This document shows positions 16,406-23,135 of a stretch of DNA of 23,135 bases, piece by piece (the stretch's first letter is position 1; each line of letters opens with the position of its first letter). Source of the stretch: a virus; IMG/VR virus record IMGVR_UViG_3300021137_000105, positions 1 through 23,135 of that record; one strand, 5' to 3'. Below the pieces are notes generated by a model. It worked only from the letters and a program-made list of their open reading frames with translations, did not search any database and was not told the DNA's origin. Made by a program: the position numbers and the translations under genes.

Positions 16406-17138
16406 TCTCTCCTAGGTGTTGTTTACCCATGGCATGGAAATCTTGGCGCAATTCGATCCAACGGGCGCGATTTTCTGTATTAATAAAATCCACTCTATAA
16501 CTGTCTTGATCTAATTGTGTTAGTCGATGTTCTGGAGTTAAACTAGCCAATGCCCAAGGAACGCTATTATGATCTAATGTATGCCCGTTAACTATACCCA
16601 GAGCAATGCTCAGCGCATGATCGTTACGATAGGTTGCTGTTGTGCTTTTATACAAATTTCTATAGTGAGTCCAGTTGTCTCTAATCATTTGCATTGAATC
16701 AAAAATTAATTCAGCGTGTTTACTCTTGCGGAACATCATTACAGTTGCCCACCACATTGGCATACGGTGGTCTCCAAAATAATTTAACCCTTCGAAATTA
16801 TTACATCCAGTGACATCATATGCCCAGCGGTGTGCTAGAAAATCCTGATCAATCTCTAACAGCACTTTTAATTGGTCGCTAGCAACAACATAATCAGCAT
16901 CAAGAACGAGTGTACGGTCCCACGGGCTTAAACGATACGCATCCATACGATTATGATTGTGCCAAGTTACATTACCAACGTCTGTAAAGTGCCGTGTATT
17001 ATTGTTAACGGCATCATCTGTTATAATGTGTGTTGGTATACCGAGGTGTCGTTCAATATTTTTAGCCGACCACTGTGCCATGGCAACATAATCAATTTCT
17101 TCGTTATTGCGGGCAAAGATTAATGCACCAGTGGTCAT
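16386..17138 (-). CDS. Glycosyltransferase-like protein with DxD motif
   Basis: The start chosen is the ATG that overlaps the upstream stop (ATGA), giving 250 residues beginning MTTGALIFARNN; an in-frame extension to 17195 would lie wholly within the upstream gene. The N-terminal strand-helix unit is GALIFARNNEEIDYVAMA. TLVLDADYVV carries the DxD pair D80 and D82 for metal and nucleotide-sugar binding in a GT-A fold. Further on, MWWATVMMFRKSKHAELIF and YRNDHALSIAL match the acceptor and 'D-x-A' regions of GT8-like transferases. It forms a pair with the following gene. Substrate unknown; phage or host surface sugars are possible. Confidence 0.8.
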   Translation of the reverse strand: MTTGALIFARNNEEIDYVAMAQWSAKNIERHLGIPTHIITDDAVNNNTRHFTDVGNVTWHNHNRMDAYRLSPWDRTLVLDADYVVASDQLKVLLEIDQDFLAHRWAYDVTGCNNFEGLNYFGDHRMPMWWATVMMFRKSKHAELIFDSMQMIRDNWTHYRNLYKSTTATYRNDHALSIALGIVNGHTLDHNSVPWALASLTPEHRLTQLDQDSYRVDFINTENRARWIELRQDFHAMGKQHLGEIVASNS

Positions 17139-17440
17139 CTGTTTTTGTTTAGTTCTTCGTATTCTACAAGCCAAGCATTCATTTGTTCTTGCCAATGACT
17201 GCGTACTTGATCTCGAAACTCGCGGGTTTGTACTTTAACCGGAGTATCGTATAAATCAAGTATAACAGAATCTGGACTAGTACACGCAGACAAGGTGGAT
17301 AATAATTCTGGTCCAGCTAACCACATTCCACTAGCGTAAGCAAATGTCAATTTGGCTTGATATTTTTCTTTAAGAGTGCGTCGGGCGACCGCATGTTCAA
17401 AACGGCTACGACCGTGTGCAACAAGTTCGTCAGTATTCAT
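17135..17440 (-). CDS. Conserved hypothetical protein, 101 aa
   Basis: This is the first gene after the terminator that closes the tail-fibre region. The product is mostly helical and charged, with a central ALLS-like hydrophobic turn (LAGPELLSTLSAC) and ending in WQEQMNAWLVEYEELNKNR. It reminds me of a small conserved protein of cyanophages with unknown function. The ATG lacks a ribosome site; TACAAT about 6-11 nt upstream could be a weak -10 box, but no convincing -35 is present. Its stop overlaps the next start by 4 nt, so it leads the glycosyltransferase group. Confidence 0.8.
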   Translation of the reverse strand: MNTDELVAHGRSRFEHAVARRTLKEKYQAKLTFAYASGMWLAGPELLSTLSACTSPDSVILDLYDTPVKVQTREFRDQVRSHWQEQMNAWLVEYEELNKNR

Positions 17441-17472
17441 ATATGTATTGTACTACAAAAAGAGGATAAGGT

Positions 17473-17492
17473 AAAGCCCCTTGCGGGGCTTT
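17473..17492 (-). terminator. Rho-independent-type hairpin terminator
   Basis: An 8-bp perfect stem, AAAGCCCC / GGGGCTTT with a 4-nt loop, lies about 20 nt after the stop of the tail-fibre gene. Read on the minus strand it is followed by a short T-rich stretch (TTTACCTTAT). It is the only strong GC-rich hairpin in an intergenic gap here and marks the boundary between the structural genes and the glycosyltransferase and radical SAM genes. It is nearly symmetric and could act in both directions. Confidence 0.8.
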
Positions 17493-17512
17493 TGGTAATA
17501 CTAGTGTTACTA

Positions 17513-18526
17513 TTAGGCTACAGAAGCCGCAATAGTTGGGGTTCCCCATGTATTGGACAAGCCTTGTGCGGTAGCAGGTGGCAGGTAAGTAACCAAAGTA
17601 GTCGGTGCTGTACCTGTAATTGTAGTGCTTGGACTAGATGTAGCTGTACCACCCGAAATATTGCAGGTCGTGCCTGCGCCGCTTACCGCTGGTTGGAACC
17701 AAGTTGTTACTAAAGTTAATACTGTGCTTGAAGTAGCTGTAGCAGTAGTACGGATATACTCGCCGGTATATGGCGATGCAGTATTGTTTAACTGGAATAT
17801 AGTAGTCGGGCTGGTTGTAAGGTTATACCATCCTGTAGTAGTTGTTAATGTAGTTTGTGTGCCACCACCGCCACCAAGGCGTGTAGTACCCGTGTAGGCC
17901 TGGCTAGCAATAGTTTGACTTGCACCAGCAACACGACCAGTAAGGTTAATTGATCCACATAGTCCAGCAAAAGTATTCCAGTCTGCATCCACATCGGTGC
18001 CTGTACTTGATTTACCGTATTGAAGTTTTACAATACCACCGGCATTCCAGAAATACCTAGCTTGATCGGCACTTGGGAATGTAACAGTAGTTGTAAATGT
18101 AATAGTCCAAGTTGTTTGTCCAGAACCGGTGGCAGTAGTTTTACTTGTTGTGCCAGAGAATGTGCCATACGCTGTACCAGACGCAGCAGCATTGCCGCGA
18201 TTGGTAGTAACATTTGTTAAATCTGTATTAACTGCGGCTAGTGCTGTAATAGTTTGCCCAGTAGTCGGAGCACTTCTTGCAGTTATTGTGGTGCTGGTTT
18301 GAGCGCCAGCTGTAGCAATATCATTTACCAAACTTGCCCATTGTGTGGCTGTAACCGTACCACTTGTGGATACTGTAGGGACTACAGTTTGCCCCCATCC
18401 TTTATCGCCTGACCCGGTTGACCAAATATCATTTAAGTTAGCGCCAGCTGTACCGCCCGATGCTGTAGGGCCAACAAACCCATTATAGTCTGTTGCTTGT
18501 ATTAGTCCGCCTGATGAATATGTCAT
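17513..18526 (-). CDS. Thr/Ser/Gly-rich tail-fibre-like structural protein
   Basis: This 337-residue protein is dominated by threonine, serine, glycine and alanine with very few charged residues. A short conserved start (MTYSSGGLIQATDYNGFVG) is followed by NLNDIWSTGSGDKGWGQ and ALVNDIATAGA. This start is common in fibre-like proteins of marine myoviruses as I recall them. A middle domain, TWTITFTTTVTFPSADQARYFWNAGG, looks like a beta-sandwich, then a Gly run (LGGGGGTQTT) and a T-rich C-terminal half. It probably forms part of the fibre or baseplate periphery. It starts 12 nt after the upstream fibre gene stop with an AAGGA ribosome site and ends at the terminator. Its density of Ser/Thr makes it a possible glycosylation target of the nearby transferases. 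Confidence 0.8.
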   Translation of the reverse strand: MTYSSGGLIQATDYNGFVGPTASGGTAGANLNDIWSTGSGDKGWGQTVVPTVSTSGTVTATQWASLVNDIATAGAQTSTTITARSAPTTGQTITALAAVNTDLTNVTTNRGNAAASGTAYGTFSGTTSKTTATGSGQTTWTITFTTTVTFPSADQARYFWNAGGIVKLQYGKSSTGTDVDADWNTFAGLCGSINLTGRVAGASQTIASQAYTGTTRLGGGGGTQTTLTTTTGWYNLTTSPTTIFQLNNTASPYTGEYIRTTATATSSTVLTLVTTWFQPAVSGAGTTCNISGGTATSSPSTTITGTAPTTLVTYLPPATAQGLSNTWGTPTIAASVA

Positions 18527-18538
18527 TCTGTTTAATCC

Positions 18539-19822
18539 TTAATTTATTGTAACAATAGCTTCGACAATGCCTTCATTACTATCTAATTTATCTTTTAGTG
18601 CGCGACCGATTACATTAAATGCAGTCGCCTCGCCCGATTGTGCAGCTCTAGCCAAGCCATTGCCAGCTGATACTAGTCTGTCACCTTTGCGCACTTGACC
18701 AATGGTTCTAACAGGAACTCGTCCAGTCATTGCAACTGGGGGATGTGTATCATTTGTTCCGGCATTACTATTCATCAAATATGCTGCTCGTGTACTTATG
18801 ACTCCAAAGACATTTTCACTTAAATCTGTATTAACTTGAGTAATTTCAGCTGATCCACCTAATTCGACTACTGTTCCAGGAACAAGGGCAACATCTGACT
18901 CAAAGCGTTCTGCTAAGTCGGCATAGTTGGCATCAATTTGCAAACCAGAGATAACACCAGTAGATCCATTAATTGACATTGCTGTAGTTGGTGTTCCAGC
19001 AATATTAACACTAAAATTAATATTACCATTTGTGTCTTGGTTGGCAATAGTTGCTGTGGAGCCAGATATACTCAAACGAAGATCACTACTTGCACCAATT
19101 GATAGACCGGTATTGTTAAGAATACCCACTGTGCCTGTAGTCGAAGTGTTGGCGTCAGAGCGCATAAATTGGCTGCTAGTTAAACTATTCAATGCTGATG
19201 CATTTGTAGCTGTGCCTGTAAATACAGCGCCAGCTACTCCGCCCACTCCATAACTCATTGTATATCCAGGATATACCATTGCAAATCCTGCAATCGGTGT
19301 TGCTGGAGTAAAGGCACTATCTTTACTAATTATACCAACGATTGTACCACCAGCATACAGTTCAACTACATAGTGGGTACTGCCAATATTGTCAAGAATT
19401 GAAGCAGAAACTGCACCCGTTGTGCCACCTGGTGTGTTTGAGCCAGGCCCAACTACTAACCAAGTACTGCCAGTCCATACATTTAATTGTTGTGTGCTTG
19501 TATTGTACCACAGGTCCCCGGTAACATTACCAGTTGGCGCTGTGCTTTGTGCGGTAGTAGAACTAATAGTTTTAAATGCACTACCATTATACACTTTGAG
19601 TAACGAGTTGCCAGAATCCCACCAGAGCTGTCCGGTTAATGGAGCACCAGGCGGTGTAGTATTTGATGAATTTTCTAGAAGATGTACAAAGTTTGTATCT
19701 AGAAATGCACCGTATCCTGCATAATTCTGCCCTACTAGCGTCATTGAGCTAGCGGTATTGATAGTACCATCTGCTACAACAGCAAATATGGTTCCATCAG
19801 TTAAGTTAATTGTATATGACAT
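18539..19822 (-). CDS. Tail-fibre-like protein with conserved C-terminal head domain
   Basis: This 427-residue protein has three parts. The N-terminus, SYTINLTDGTIFAVVADGTIN... to the GQLWWDSG repeats (LTGQLWWD at about 63-70 and TGDLWYNTS near 100), is a repeat-bearing virion attachment region seen in many marine T4-like phages. A low-complexity beta-helical middle follows (residues 130-300, Ser/Thr/Asn/Gly-rich). The C-terminus, YADLAERFESD through VFGVISTRAAYLMN, PVAMTGRVPVRTIG and KGDRLVSAGNG, is a compact conserved domain common at fibre ends. AGGACGGAG precedes the ATG. A T4-late-like box lies at 19870-19877. It likely binds the host or joins the fibre tip. Confidence 0.85.
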   Translation of the reverse strand: MSYTINLTDGTIFAVVADGTINTASSMTLVGQNYAGYGAFLDTNFVHLLENSSNTTPPGAPLTGQLWWDSGNSLLKVYNGSAFKTISSTTAQSTAPTGNVTGDLWYNTSTQQLNVWTGSTWLVVGPGSNTPGGTTGAVSASILDNIGSTHYVVELYAGGTIVGIISKDSAFTPATPIAGFAMVYPGYTMSYGVGGVAGAVFTGTATNASALNSLTSSQFMRSDANTSTTGTVGILNNTGLSIGASSDLRLSISGSTATIANQDTNGNINFSVNIAGTPTTAMSINGSTGVISGLQIDANYADLAERFESDVALVPGTVVELGGSAEITQVNTDLSENVFGVISTRAAYLMNSNAGTNDTHPPVAMTGRVPVRTIGQVRKGDRLVSAGNGLARAAQSGEATAFNVIGRALKDKLDSNEGIVEAIVTIN

Positions 19823-19869
19823 TTATGTTTACTCCGTCCTTTTGTATTTACCGCATAATAATATACTCA

Positions 19870-19877
19870 TATTTATG
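19870..19877 (-). promoter_or_regulatory. Possible T4-type late promoter box
   Basis: CATAAATA on the minus strand matches 7 of 8 positions of the T4 late -10 element TATAAATA. It overlaps the stop codon of the upstream virion gene and lies about 48 nt before the tail-fibre ATG. Late genes of T4-like phages use such isolated boxes with no -35 element. One-mismatch matches occur by chance in AT-rich DNA, so the call is tentative. Confidence 0.35.
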
Positions 19878-20478
19878 CCGCACTCAAATTAGTTAAAGTC
19901 TGAATACGTAGAGTATAGTCTATTTGTATCTGTCTGTTTAAACTCTTTTGTACAGGATGGAAGATTACATGCGTAATTAATAACAAATTATCAGCACTTC
20001 CATTCCAACATTGTAATCCTAGCTCATCAAACACATAATCACCGTTAAAATTGGTGCTATTATCAAAGGCTTGTTGACCAGCAGGCTCACCGTAATCCAA
20101 CAAACAAGTAGTCACGATATCAGTATACACATTACCCGAGGTATGTAATACTGTAAGATAGTTATTAACTGGGTCTACGTCAGCAGCTGAATTTTGATTT
20201 ACTACTTTGGCATAGGTTTCGTTATATAAACTAGCATTTTGCCCAGTGGTATTTGGAGGCAAATAGGTAATAACACCAGTTGGATCTACAGCACTTCCGC
20301 CGTTGCCAAATGCCATGGCGTAAATCCACCCGGTATTATTGTTGGTCAATGTATTTGCCATACAAATACTGATATTTTCGTAATGAATTTGATTGGACCC
20401 ATCAAAAAATACCTCTTTTGTAGATGGGTCATATATTTTCAAAAATCCTCTTATTGACAGGTTGCTGTTAGTCAACAT
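19873..20478 (-). CDS. Conserved virion structural protein, possibly rebuilt at its N-terminus
   Basis: The 201-residue product has a conserved core: IHYENISICMANTL, IYAMAFGNGGSAVD, GVITYLPPNTTGQNASLYNETY, CLLDYGEPAGQQ, YVFDELGLQCW and HVIFHPVQKSLNRQIQIDYTLRIQ. I recognise this as a common T4-like marine phage virion protein from the tail/baseplate region, without a named role. The start chosen is the ATG at 20478 (MLTNSNLSIRGF), because AAAGGA stands 6 nt before it. A frame open to 20523 lies within the end of the endonuclease gene and lacks a site. Residues 7-27 repeat, in diverged form, residues 27-47 of the 49-residue ORF upstream, so this start may have been made when the endonuclease entered. 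Confidence 0.85.
   Translation of the reverse strand: MLTNSNLSIRGFLKIYDPSTKEVFFDGSNQIHYENISICMANTLTNNNTGWIYAMAFGNGGSAVDPTGVITYLPPNTTGQNASLYNETYAKVVNQNSAADVDPVNNYLTVLHTSGNVYTDIVTTCLLDYGEPAGQQAFDNSTNFNGDYVFDELGLQCWNGSADNLLLITHVIFHPVQKSLNRQIQIDYTLRIQTLTNLSAA
20398..20460 (-). repeat. Diverged copy of N-terminal segment (downstream copy)
   Basis: This 63-nt stretch encodes LSIRGFLKIYDPSTKEVFFDG. Aligned by hand without gaps to 21121-21183 it matches at 42 of 63 bases and 11 of 21 residues. It is one half of a repeat pair flanking the homing endonuclease gene. Confidence 0.7.
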
Positions 20479-21115
20479 ACACTTTCCTTTTATTTTTGGT
20501 TCCGGATCGAACACTTTTTCCATTTTTCATTGATTTCCATCCGTTTCGTTGATAATATACTTGATAGAAATTTACATTGTTTTCTCTACACCAAGGGCGA
20601 AGGCCATTAACTAAATGTTCGATGCCGTCTGGAGTAGTAATTATCCAATCTAAATTGCACAAGGCATCACGACCGTTTTTTTTCCAAAGCTCTTTAGTTT
20701 TGTCAGATACTGCTGCTCCGGTTCTTTGTTTTGACCATATTTTTTTTGTTTCAATCGATGGAATCCATCCTTTTTTGCTGTCAGACCAGTTTTTCTTGTG
20801 TGTTTCAGATCTTGGAGGCATTTTTCCACCAGGTGGAAAACCGTCTAAACCTGTTTCGGGAACCAAATTTGCCCAATCATTACTATGGACAATATCAAAA
20901 AACTCGCTGAAAAATGTTGCAAACTCAAAAATATCTGATTCTTCTGTAAATAATTTATGCCACACAGTACTAACGTCTTTGCCGTGCTCATTCAAATGCC
21001 TTGACCAATAAACACCAGAGCCCGGATATATCTCTGGATCAGGTGCTACAGTTTTTCCAAAATAAAGTTTACCTGTTTTGTTATGTTGTTTGATATAAAG
21101 ATTTGTCGGAATCAT
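20468..21115 (-). CDS. GIY-YIG-type homing endonuclease with NUMOD3-like repeats
   Basis: This 215-residue protein begins NLYIKQHNKTGKLYFGKT, the two-strand GIY-YIG region (Y7 and Y18-F-G-K-T), then IYPGSGVYWSRHLNEHG, which is typical of free-standing phage endonucleases of the Seg/Mob kind. Two short helical repeats, SETHKKNWSDSKKG and SDKTKELWKKNG, resemble NUMOD3 DNA-binding units, and a basic C-terminus (SGTKNKRKVYVD) follows. Such enzymes cut DNA lacking the gene and promote its spread. The ATG overlaps the upstream 49-residue ORF's stop (ATGA) and the stop lies 11 nt inside the virion gene downstream, so expression is coupled to the operon. It sits between two diverged copies of one N-terminal segment, as expected for a gene invasion. 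Confidence 0.85.
   Translation of the reverse strand: MIPTNLYIKQHNKTGKLYFGKTVAPDPEIYPGSGVYWSRHLNEHGKDVSTVWHKLFTEESDIFEFATFFSEFFDIVHSNDWANLVPETGLDGFPPGGKMPPRSETHKKNWSDSKKGWIPSIETKKIWSKQRTGAAVSDKTKELWKKNGRDALCNLDWIITTPDGIEHLVNGLRPWCRENNVNFYQVYYQRNGWKSMKNGKSVRSGTKNKRKVYVD
20485..20490 (-). promoter_or_regulatory. Ribosome binding site deciding the virion gene start
   Basis: AAAGGA on the minus strand, 6 nt before the ATG at 20478 and inside the last codons of the endonuclease gene, supports the 201-residue form of the virion protein over the 216-residue frame opening at 20523. Confidence 0.65.
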
Positions 21116-21261
21116 GCTCTTTTCTCCACAAATACTTTTTTGGTAGCAGGATCAAAAATTTTAATAAATCCTTCGACTGACATAGCGCCAGTTTCGTTAG
21201 GTCGTTTAGCCGCAGGTTTTGCAGCTGGGTTAGGTTGTTTTGGCATGATATTTTCAGTCAT
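21112..21261 (-). CDS. 49-aa ORF, probable N-terminal remnant of the split virion gene
   Basis: The ATG at 21261 follows GAGGTAAATAGAAT, a strong ribosome site, 16 nt after the upstream stop. The peptide is MTENIMPKQPNPAAKP through KRPNETGAMSVEGFIKIFD, ending PATKKVFVEKRA. Its first half is a Pro/Ala/Lys-rich linker. The second half (residues 27-47) matches the start of the virion protein downstream at 11 of 21 residues. It looks like the original N-terminus of that protein, cut off when the endonuclease was inserted just after VFVEKR; a stop TGA overlaps the endonuclease ATG. Alternatively it is an independent small gene that shares the motif. It is probably translated given its site, but a function alone is doubtful. 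Confidence 0.72.
   Translation of the reverse strand: MTENIMPKQPNPAAKPAAKRPNETGAMSVEGFIKIFDPATKKVFVEKRA
21121..21183 (-). repeat. Diverged copy of N-terminal segment (upstream copy)
   Basis: This stretch encodes MSVEGFIKIFDPATKKVFVEK inside the 49-residue ORF. It is the partner of 20398-20460; the two sit immediately outside the endonuclease gene on either side and lie in the same orientation. Confidence 0.7.
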
Positions 21262-21277
21262 ATTCTATTTACCTCAA

Positions 21278-23135
21278 TTATAGTCCCCGTAAAAACCTTG
21301 CGGCTATTGTTTCGGTTTCTTGTAACGGATTACCATTGCTAGGAGTACCCGCGCCGGGTGCATACCAAGTTACTCCACGATTTATTAAGATTGTAACATC
21401 AACACCTGCAACCGGAGCCGTTGTAAAGAGTATAGTAACCGGACTATCAGCAGTAACAGTATATCCAGATACAACCAAAATTCCGCCAACATAAACTTCA
21501 ATGGCGTCATTGTCAGTAATAGTAATATCCGTAGCAGTAAAGACCGTAGTTGACCCATCAGCTAATGTTGTGTCACTTACAATGTAATTTTGATATTCTG
21601 CTGGTAATAAATTACCACGGCCCATATTGTAAACCGTTGCTCCAGATGTGTGTGGTGCTAGGGCTGTACCGGCAGTACCTCTCAACAATCCACTAACAGT
21701 GTTAGCCACAGTATCTTTATAGCGATACATAATCCGTTCTGCCCCAATAGTTAACACACCCCAGATGTTAGCAGCTAAGTCTGGATCAACTAAGGCACCG
21801 GCGTTGGTAACATATATAGTATCATCGGTGATTAGAACTGGTTGAGTTGTCGTAGTTGTGGTCTCAGGAGTAATACGATAGGTAGCCTGTACTCCACGCA
21901 TATCTTGGAAAATTCTAAATGCCATTGCCTCGGGAACTACAAAGTTTGTAAATTGTGTTACCATCAGGACATCAGTTGCGTTTAATAATCCAGATGTTAG
22001 CATTAGCTGTGTTCCATCTATTGTAAAGTTGATACCATAAAATAGTTGACGGCCATTCAATGATACTAGCAAGCGGCTTGGATCGTCGATTACTGTACCA
22101 AGATCAATATTATTGATAGTGGTAGTTTCGCCTGCACTGTAGTCAAAACTGCCGGGATCGCCAGTAACTGGGCCTACATCAAAATCTGTTGTATCATACC
22201 CCTCGGTTACTGTAATACCTTCGGTGATTGGGCCCACAAAGCATTGTGTTAGAATATTCTGTTGTCGTGGATCGTTCCAGGTAGTAATATCAATTAATGC
22301 TCCAACAGATGGGACCAATCCGCCAGTAGAATTAAATACTAATTGATTGCCATTAACATAGCATTGAGTATTGGTTAATACATAAATTAAAATTTGTTGA
22401 CCGGCAGTCGGAGTAGTCTCAAACAATACTGTGCGTACACCGGCCGAGTATGGTGTAACTGTAAAGTCTACACCTAGTATTTGTGGAATGTTATTTACAT
22501 ACACATGTACCTGGTTGTCAGCAATTAACGATTCACTAAATCCTAATCTTGAAGGAAGTGAGTACTCGACAGTAATGTCGTCGCCCACCCAGTTAACACC
22601 TGCAGCAGTTCTTGCGCGAGTTCCGTTTACACTAACAACTATACTATCGGGATTATTATAAATTAAACTGTTATCAAGAGTAAAACTTAAAGTACCGTTC
22701 CCAATAATAACCTGTGTCTGTGGAGCACTCCAGCTATAATTTACTGTGGTGGAATTAACGGTTGTTGGACCAATTGCAACCAAACTAATAAAATCCGTGC
22801 TAGTGTATGTTGACACAAAATTAATTTGGGTTCGATTACTATCCAAAATAGATTGGTAAGTGTAATCGGTATTCTCAACTAAGATTACACCATTAACAAA
22901 AATAGCAAATTCTTGTATTTCGCTATAGGTCACCGGAACAGTAATAGTATCTACAACATCGGTGCCGTTGTAAACTTGTTTATAAAGTTGATTGCCGCCA
23001 CCTAATTCAAATACTGCAATTACTATAACATCGCCGGCGTTAGCATTGGCAATCACGGTAATTGTTTGGTTAGCCCAATCAACTGTATATCCATAATCAA
23101 GAGTGAGAGCTGTTTGCTGTGTTTGATTTGATACT
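21278..23135 (-). CDS. Repeat-rich tail/baseplate-type structural protein, 5' end beyond window
   Basis: The frame is open to the right edge of the window; the GTG at 23056 is only an internal codon, since the reading frame continues upstream (TALTLDYGYTVDWANQTITV). At least 618 residues are visible. The protein is built from repeated beta units of about 90 residues with the pattern V-x-V-N-G, G-x-D/N-(Y/F)-T, then V-x-F-x-x-x-P-x-x-G-x-x-I-x-I. Examples are AIFVNGVILVENTDYT, VHVYVNNIPQILGVDFT, LLVSLNGRQLFYGINFT and AIEVYVGGILVVSGYT. The C-terminus, NPLQETETIAARFLRGL, is a tail seen on marine phage structural proteins as I recall. It is likely a fibre-like or baseplate-peripheral protein. Its stop is 16 nt before the 49-residue ORF. 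Confidence 0.85.
   Translation of the reverse strand, partial: VSNQTQQTALTLDYGYTVDWANQTITVIANANAGDVIVIAVFELGGGNQLYKQVYNGTDVVDTITVPVTYSEIQEFAIFVNGVILVENTDYTYQSILDSNRTQINFVSTYTSTDFISLVAIGPTTVNSTTVNYSWSAPQTQVIIGNGTLSFTLDNSLIYNNPDSIVVSVNGTRARTAAGVNWVGDDITVEYSLPSRLGFSESLIADNQVHVYVNNIPQILGVDFTVTPYSAGVRTVLFETTPTAGQQILIYVLTNTQCYVNGNQLVFNSTGGLVPSVGALIDITTWNDPRQQNILTQCFVGPITEGITVTEGYDTTDFDVGPVTGDPGSFDYSAGETTTINNIDLGTVIDDPSRLLVSLNGRQLFYGINFTIDGTQLMLTSGLLNATDVLMVTQFTNFVVPEAMAFRIFQDMRGVQATYRITPETTTTTTQPVLITDDTIYVTNAGALVDPDLAANIWGVLTIGAERIMYRYKDTVANTVSGLLRGTAGTALAPHTSGATVYNMGRGNLLPAEYQNYIVSDTTLADGSTTVFTATDITITDNDAIEVYVGGILVVSGYTVTADSPVTILFTTAPVAGVDVTILINRGVTWYAPGAGTPSNGNPLQETETIAARFLRGL

Noticed and set aside
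17357-17897. Plus-strand reading frames over the tail-fibre genes
   Set aside because: They are mirror frames of Thr/Ser-rich repeat coding sequence, with no ribosome sites and no protein-like composition; all other genes are on the minus strand.
20398-21261. Group I intron explanation for the endonuclease
   Set aside because: The flanking coding sequences do not join in frame around a removable segment, both ends overlap coding genes by a few bases, and no room remains for intron structure.
17513-21261. Diversity-generating retroelement linked to the fibre genes
   Set aside because: No reverse transcriptase gene or template/variable repeat pair is present in the window; the only repeat pair found flanks the endonuclease and is explained by insertion.

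Overview
The window looks like part of a tailed-phage genome, most likely a marine T4-like myovirus of the kind that infects cyanobacteria or SAR11-type bacteria. The evidence is that every supported gene lies on the minus strand and is packed with 1-20 nt overlaps, the DNA is AT-rich, and the right-hand part carries virion and tail-fibre genes with a GIY-YIG-type homing endonuclease among them. The organism assignment is an inference from gene content; no terminase, portal or capsid gene is present to confirm it. No stretch longer than about 75 bases lacks a gene, and I see no tRNA, rRNA, CRISPR array or insertion sequence.

Transcription runs from high to low coordinates. Region 1 (23135-17513) is structural. 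It holds a partial repeat-rich tail or baseplate-type protein, a 49-residue ORF, a homing endonuclease, a conserved virion protein and two tail-fibre-like proteins, and it ends in a GC-rich hairpin terminator at 17473-17492. The 49-residue ORF and the virion protein carry two diverged copies of the same N-terminal segment on either side of the endonuclease. This suggests a mobile-gene insertion that split a gene, after which a new start was made.

Region 2 (17440-14162) is a set of overlapping small conserved phage genes plus three glycosyltransferase-like proteins with DxD or ExD motifs.

Region 3 (14160-48) is the striking part. It contains five radical SAM proteins, each with a CX3CX2C cluster motif and each preceded by an N-terminal cysteine-rich SPASM/twitch-like domain, the reverse of the usual order. 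They are interleaved with four divergent members of one glycosyltransferase-like family (PHR-like and EK-x-W/F-KP motifs), three SGNH-hydrolase-like proteins (one apparently lacking catalytic residues) and one unknown protein. A second transcription start is possible at 7143-7171, where a near-consensus sigma70-type promoter sits so close to the start codon that the mRNA could be leaderless.

My working inference is that Regions 2 and 3 form a phage modification cassette combining radical chemistry, sugar transfer and ester hydrolysis. It would act either on virion or fibre proteins encoded just upstream or on host surface glycans. The sequence does not show the substrate.
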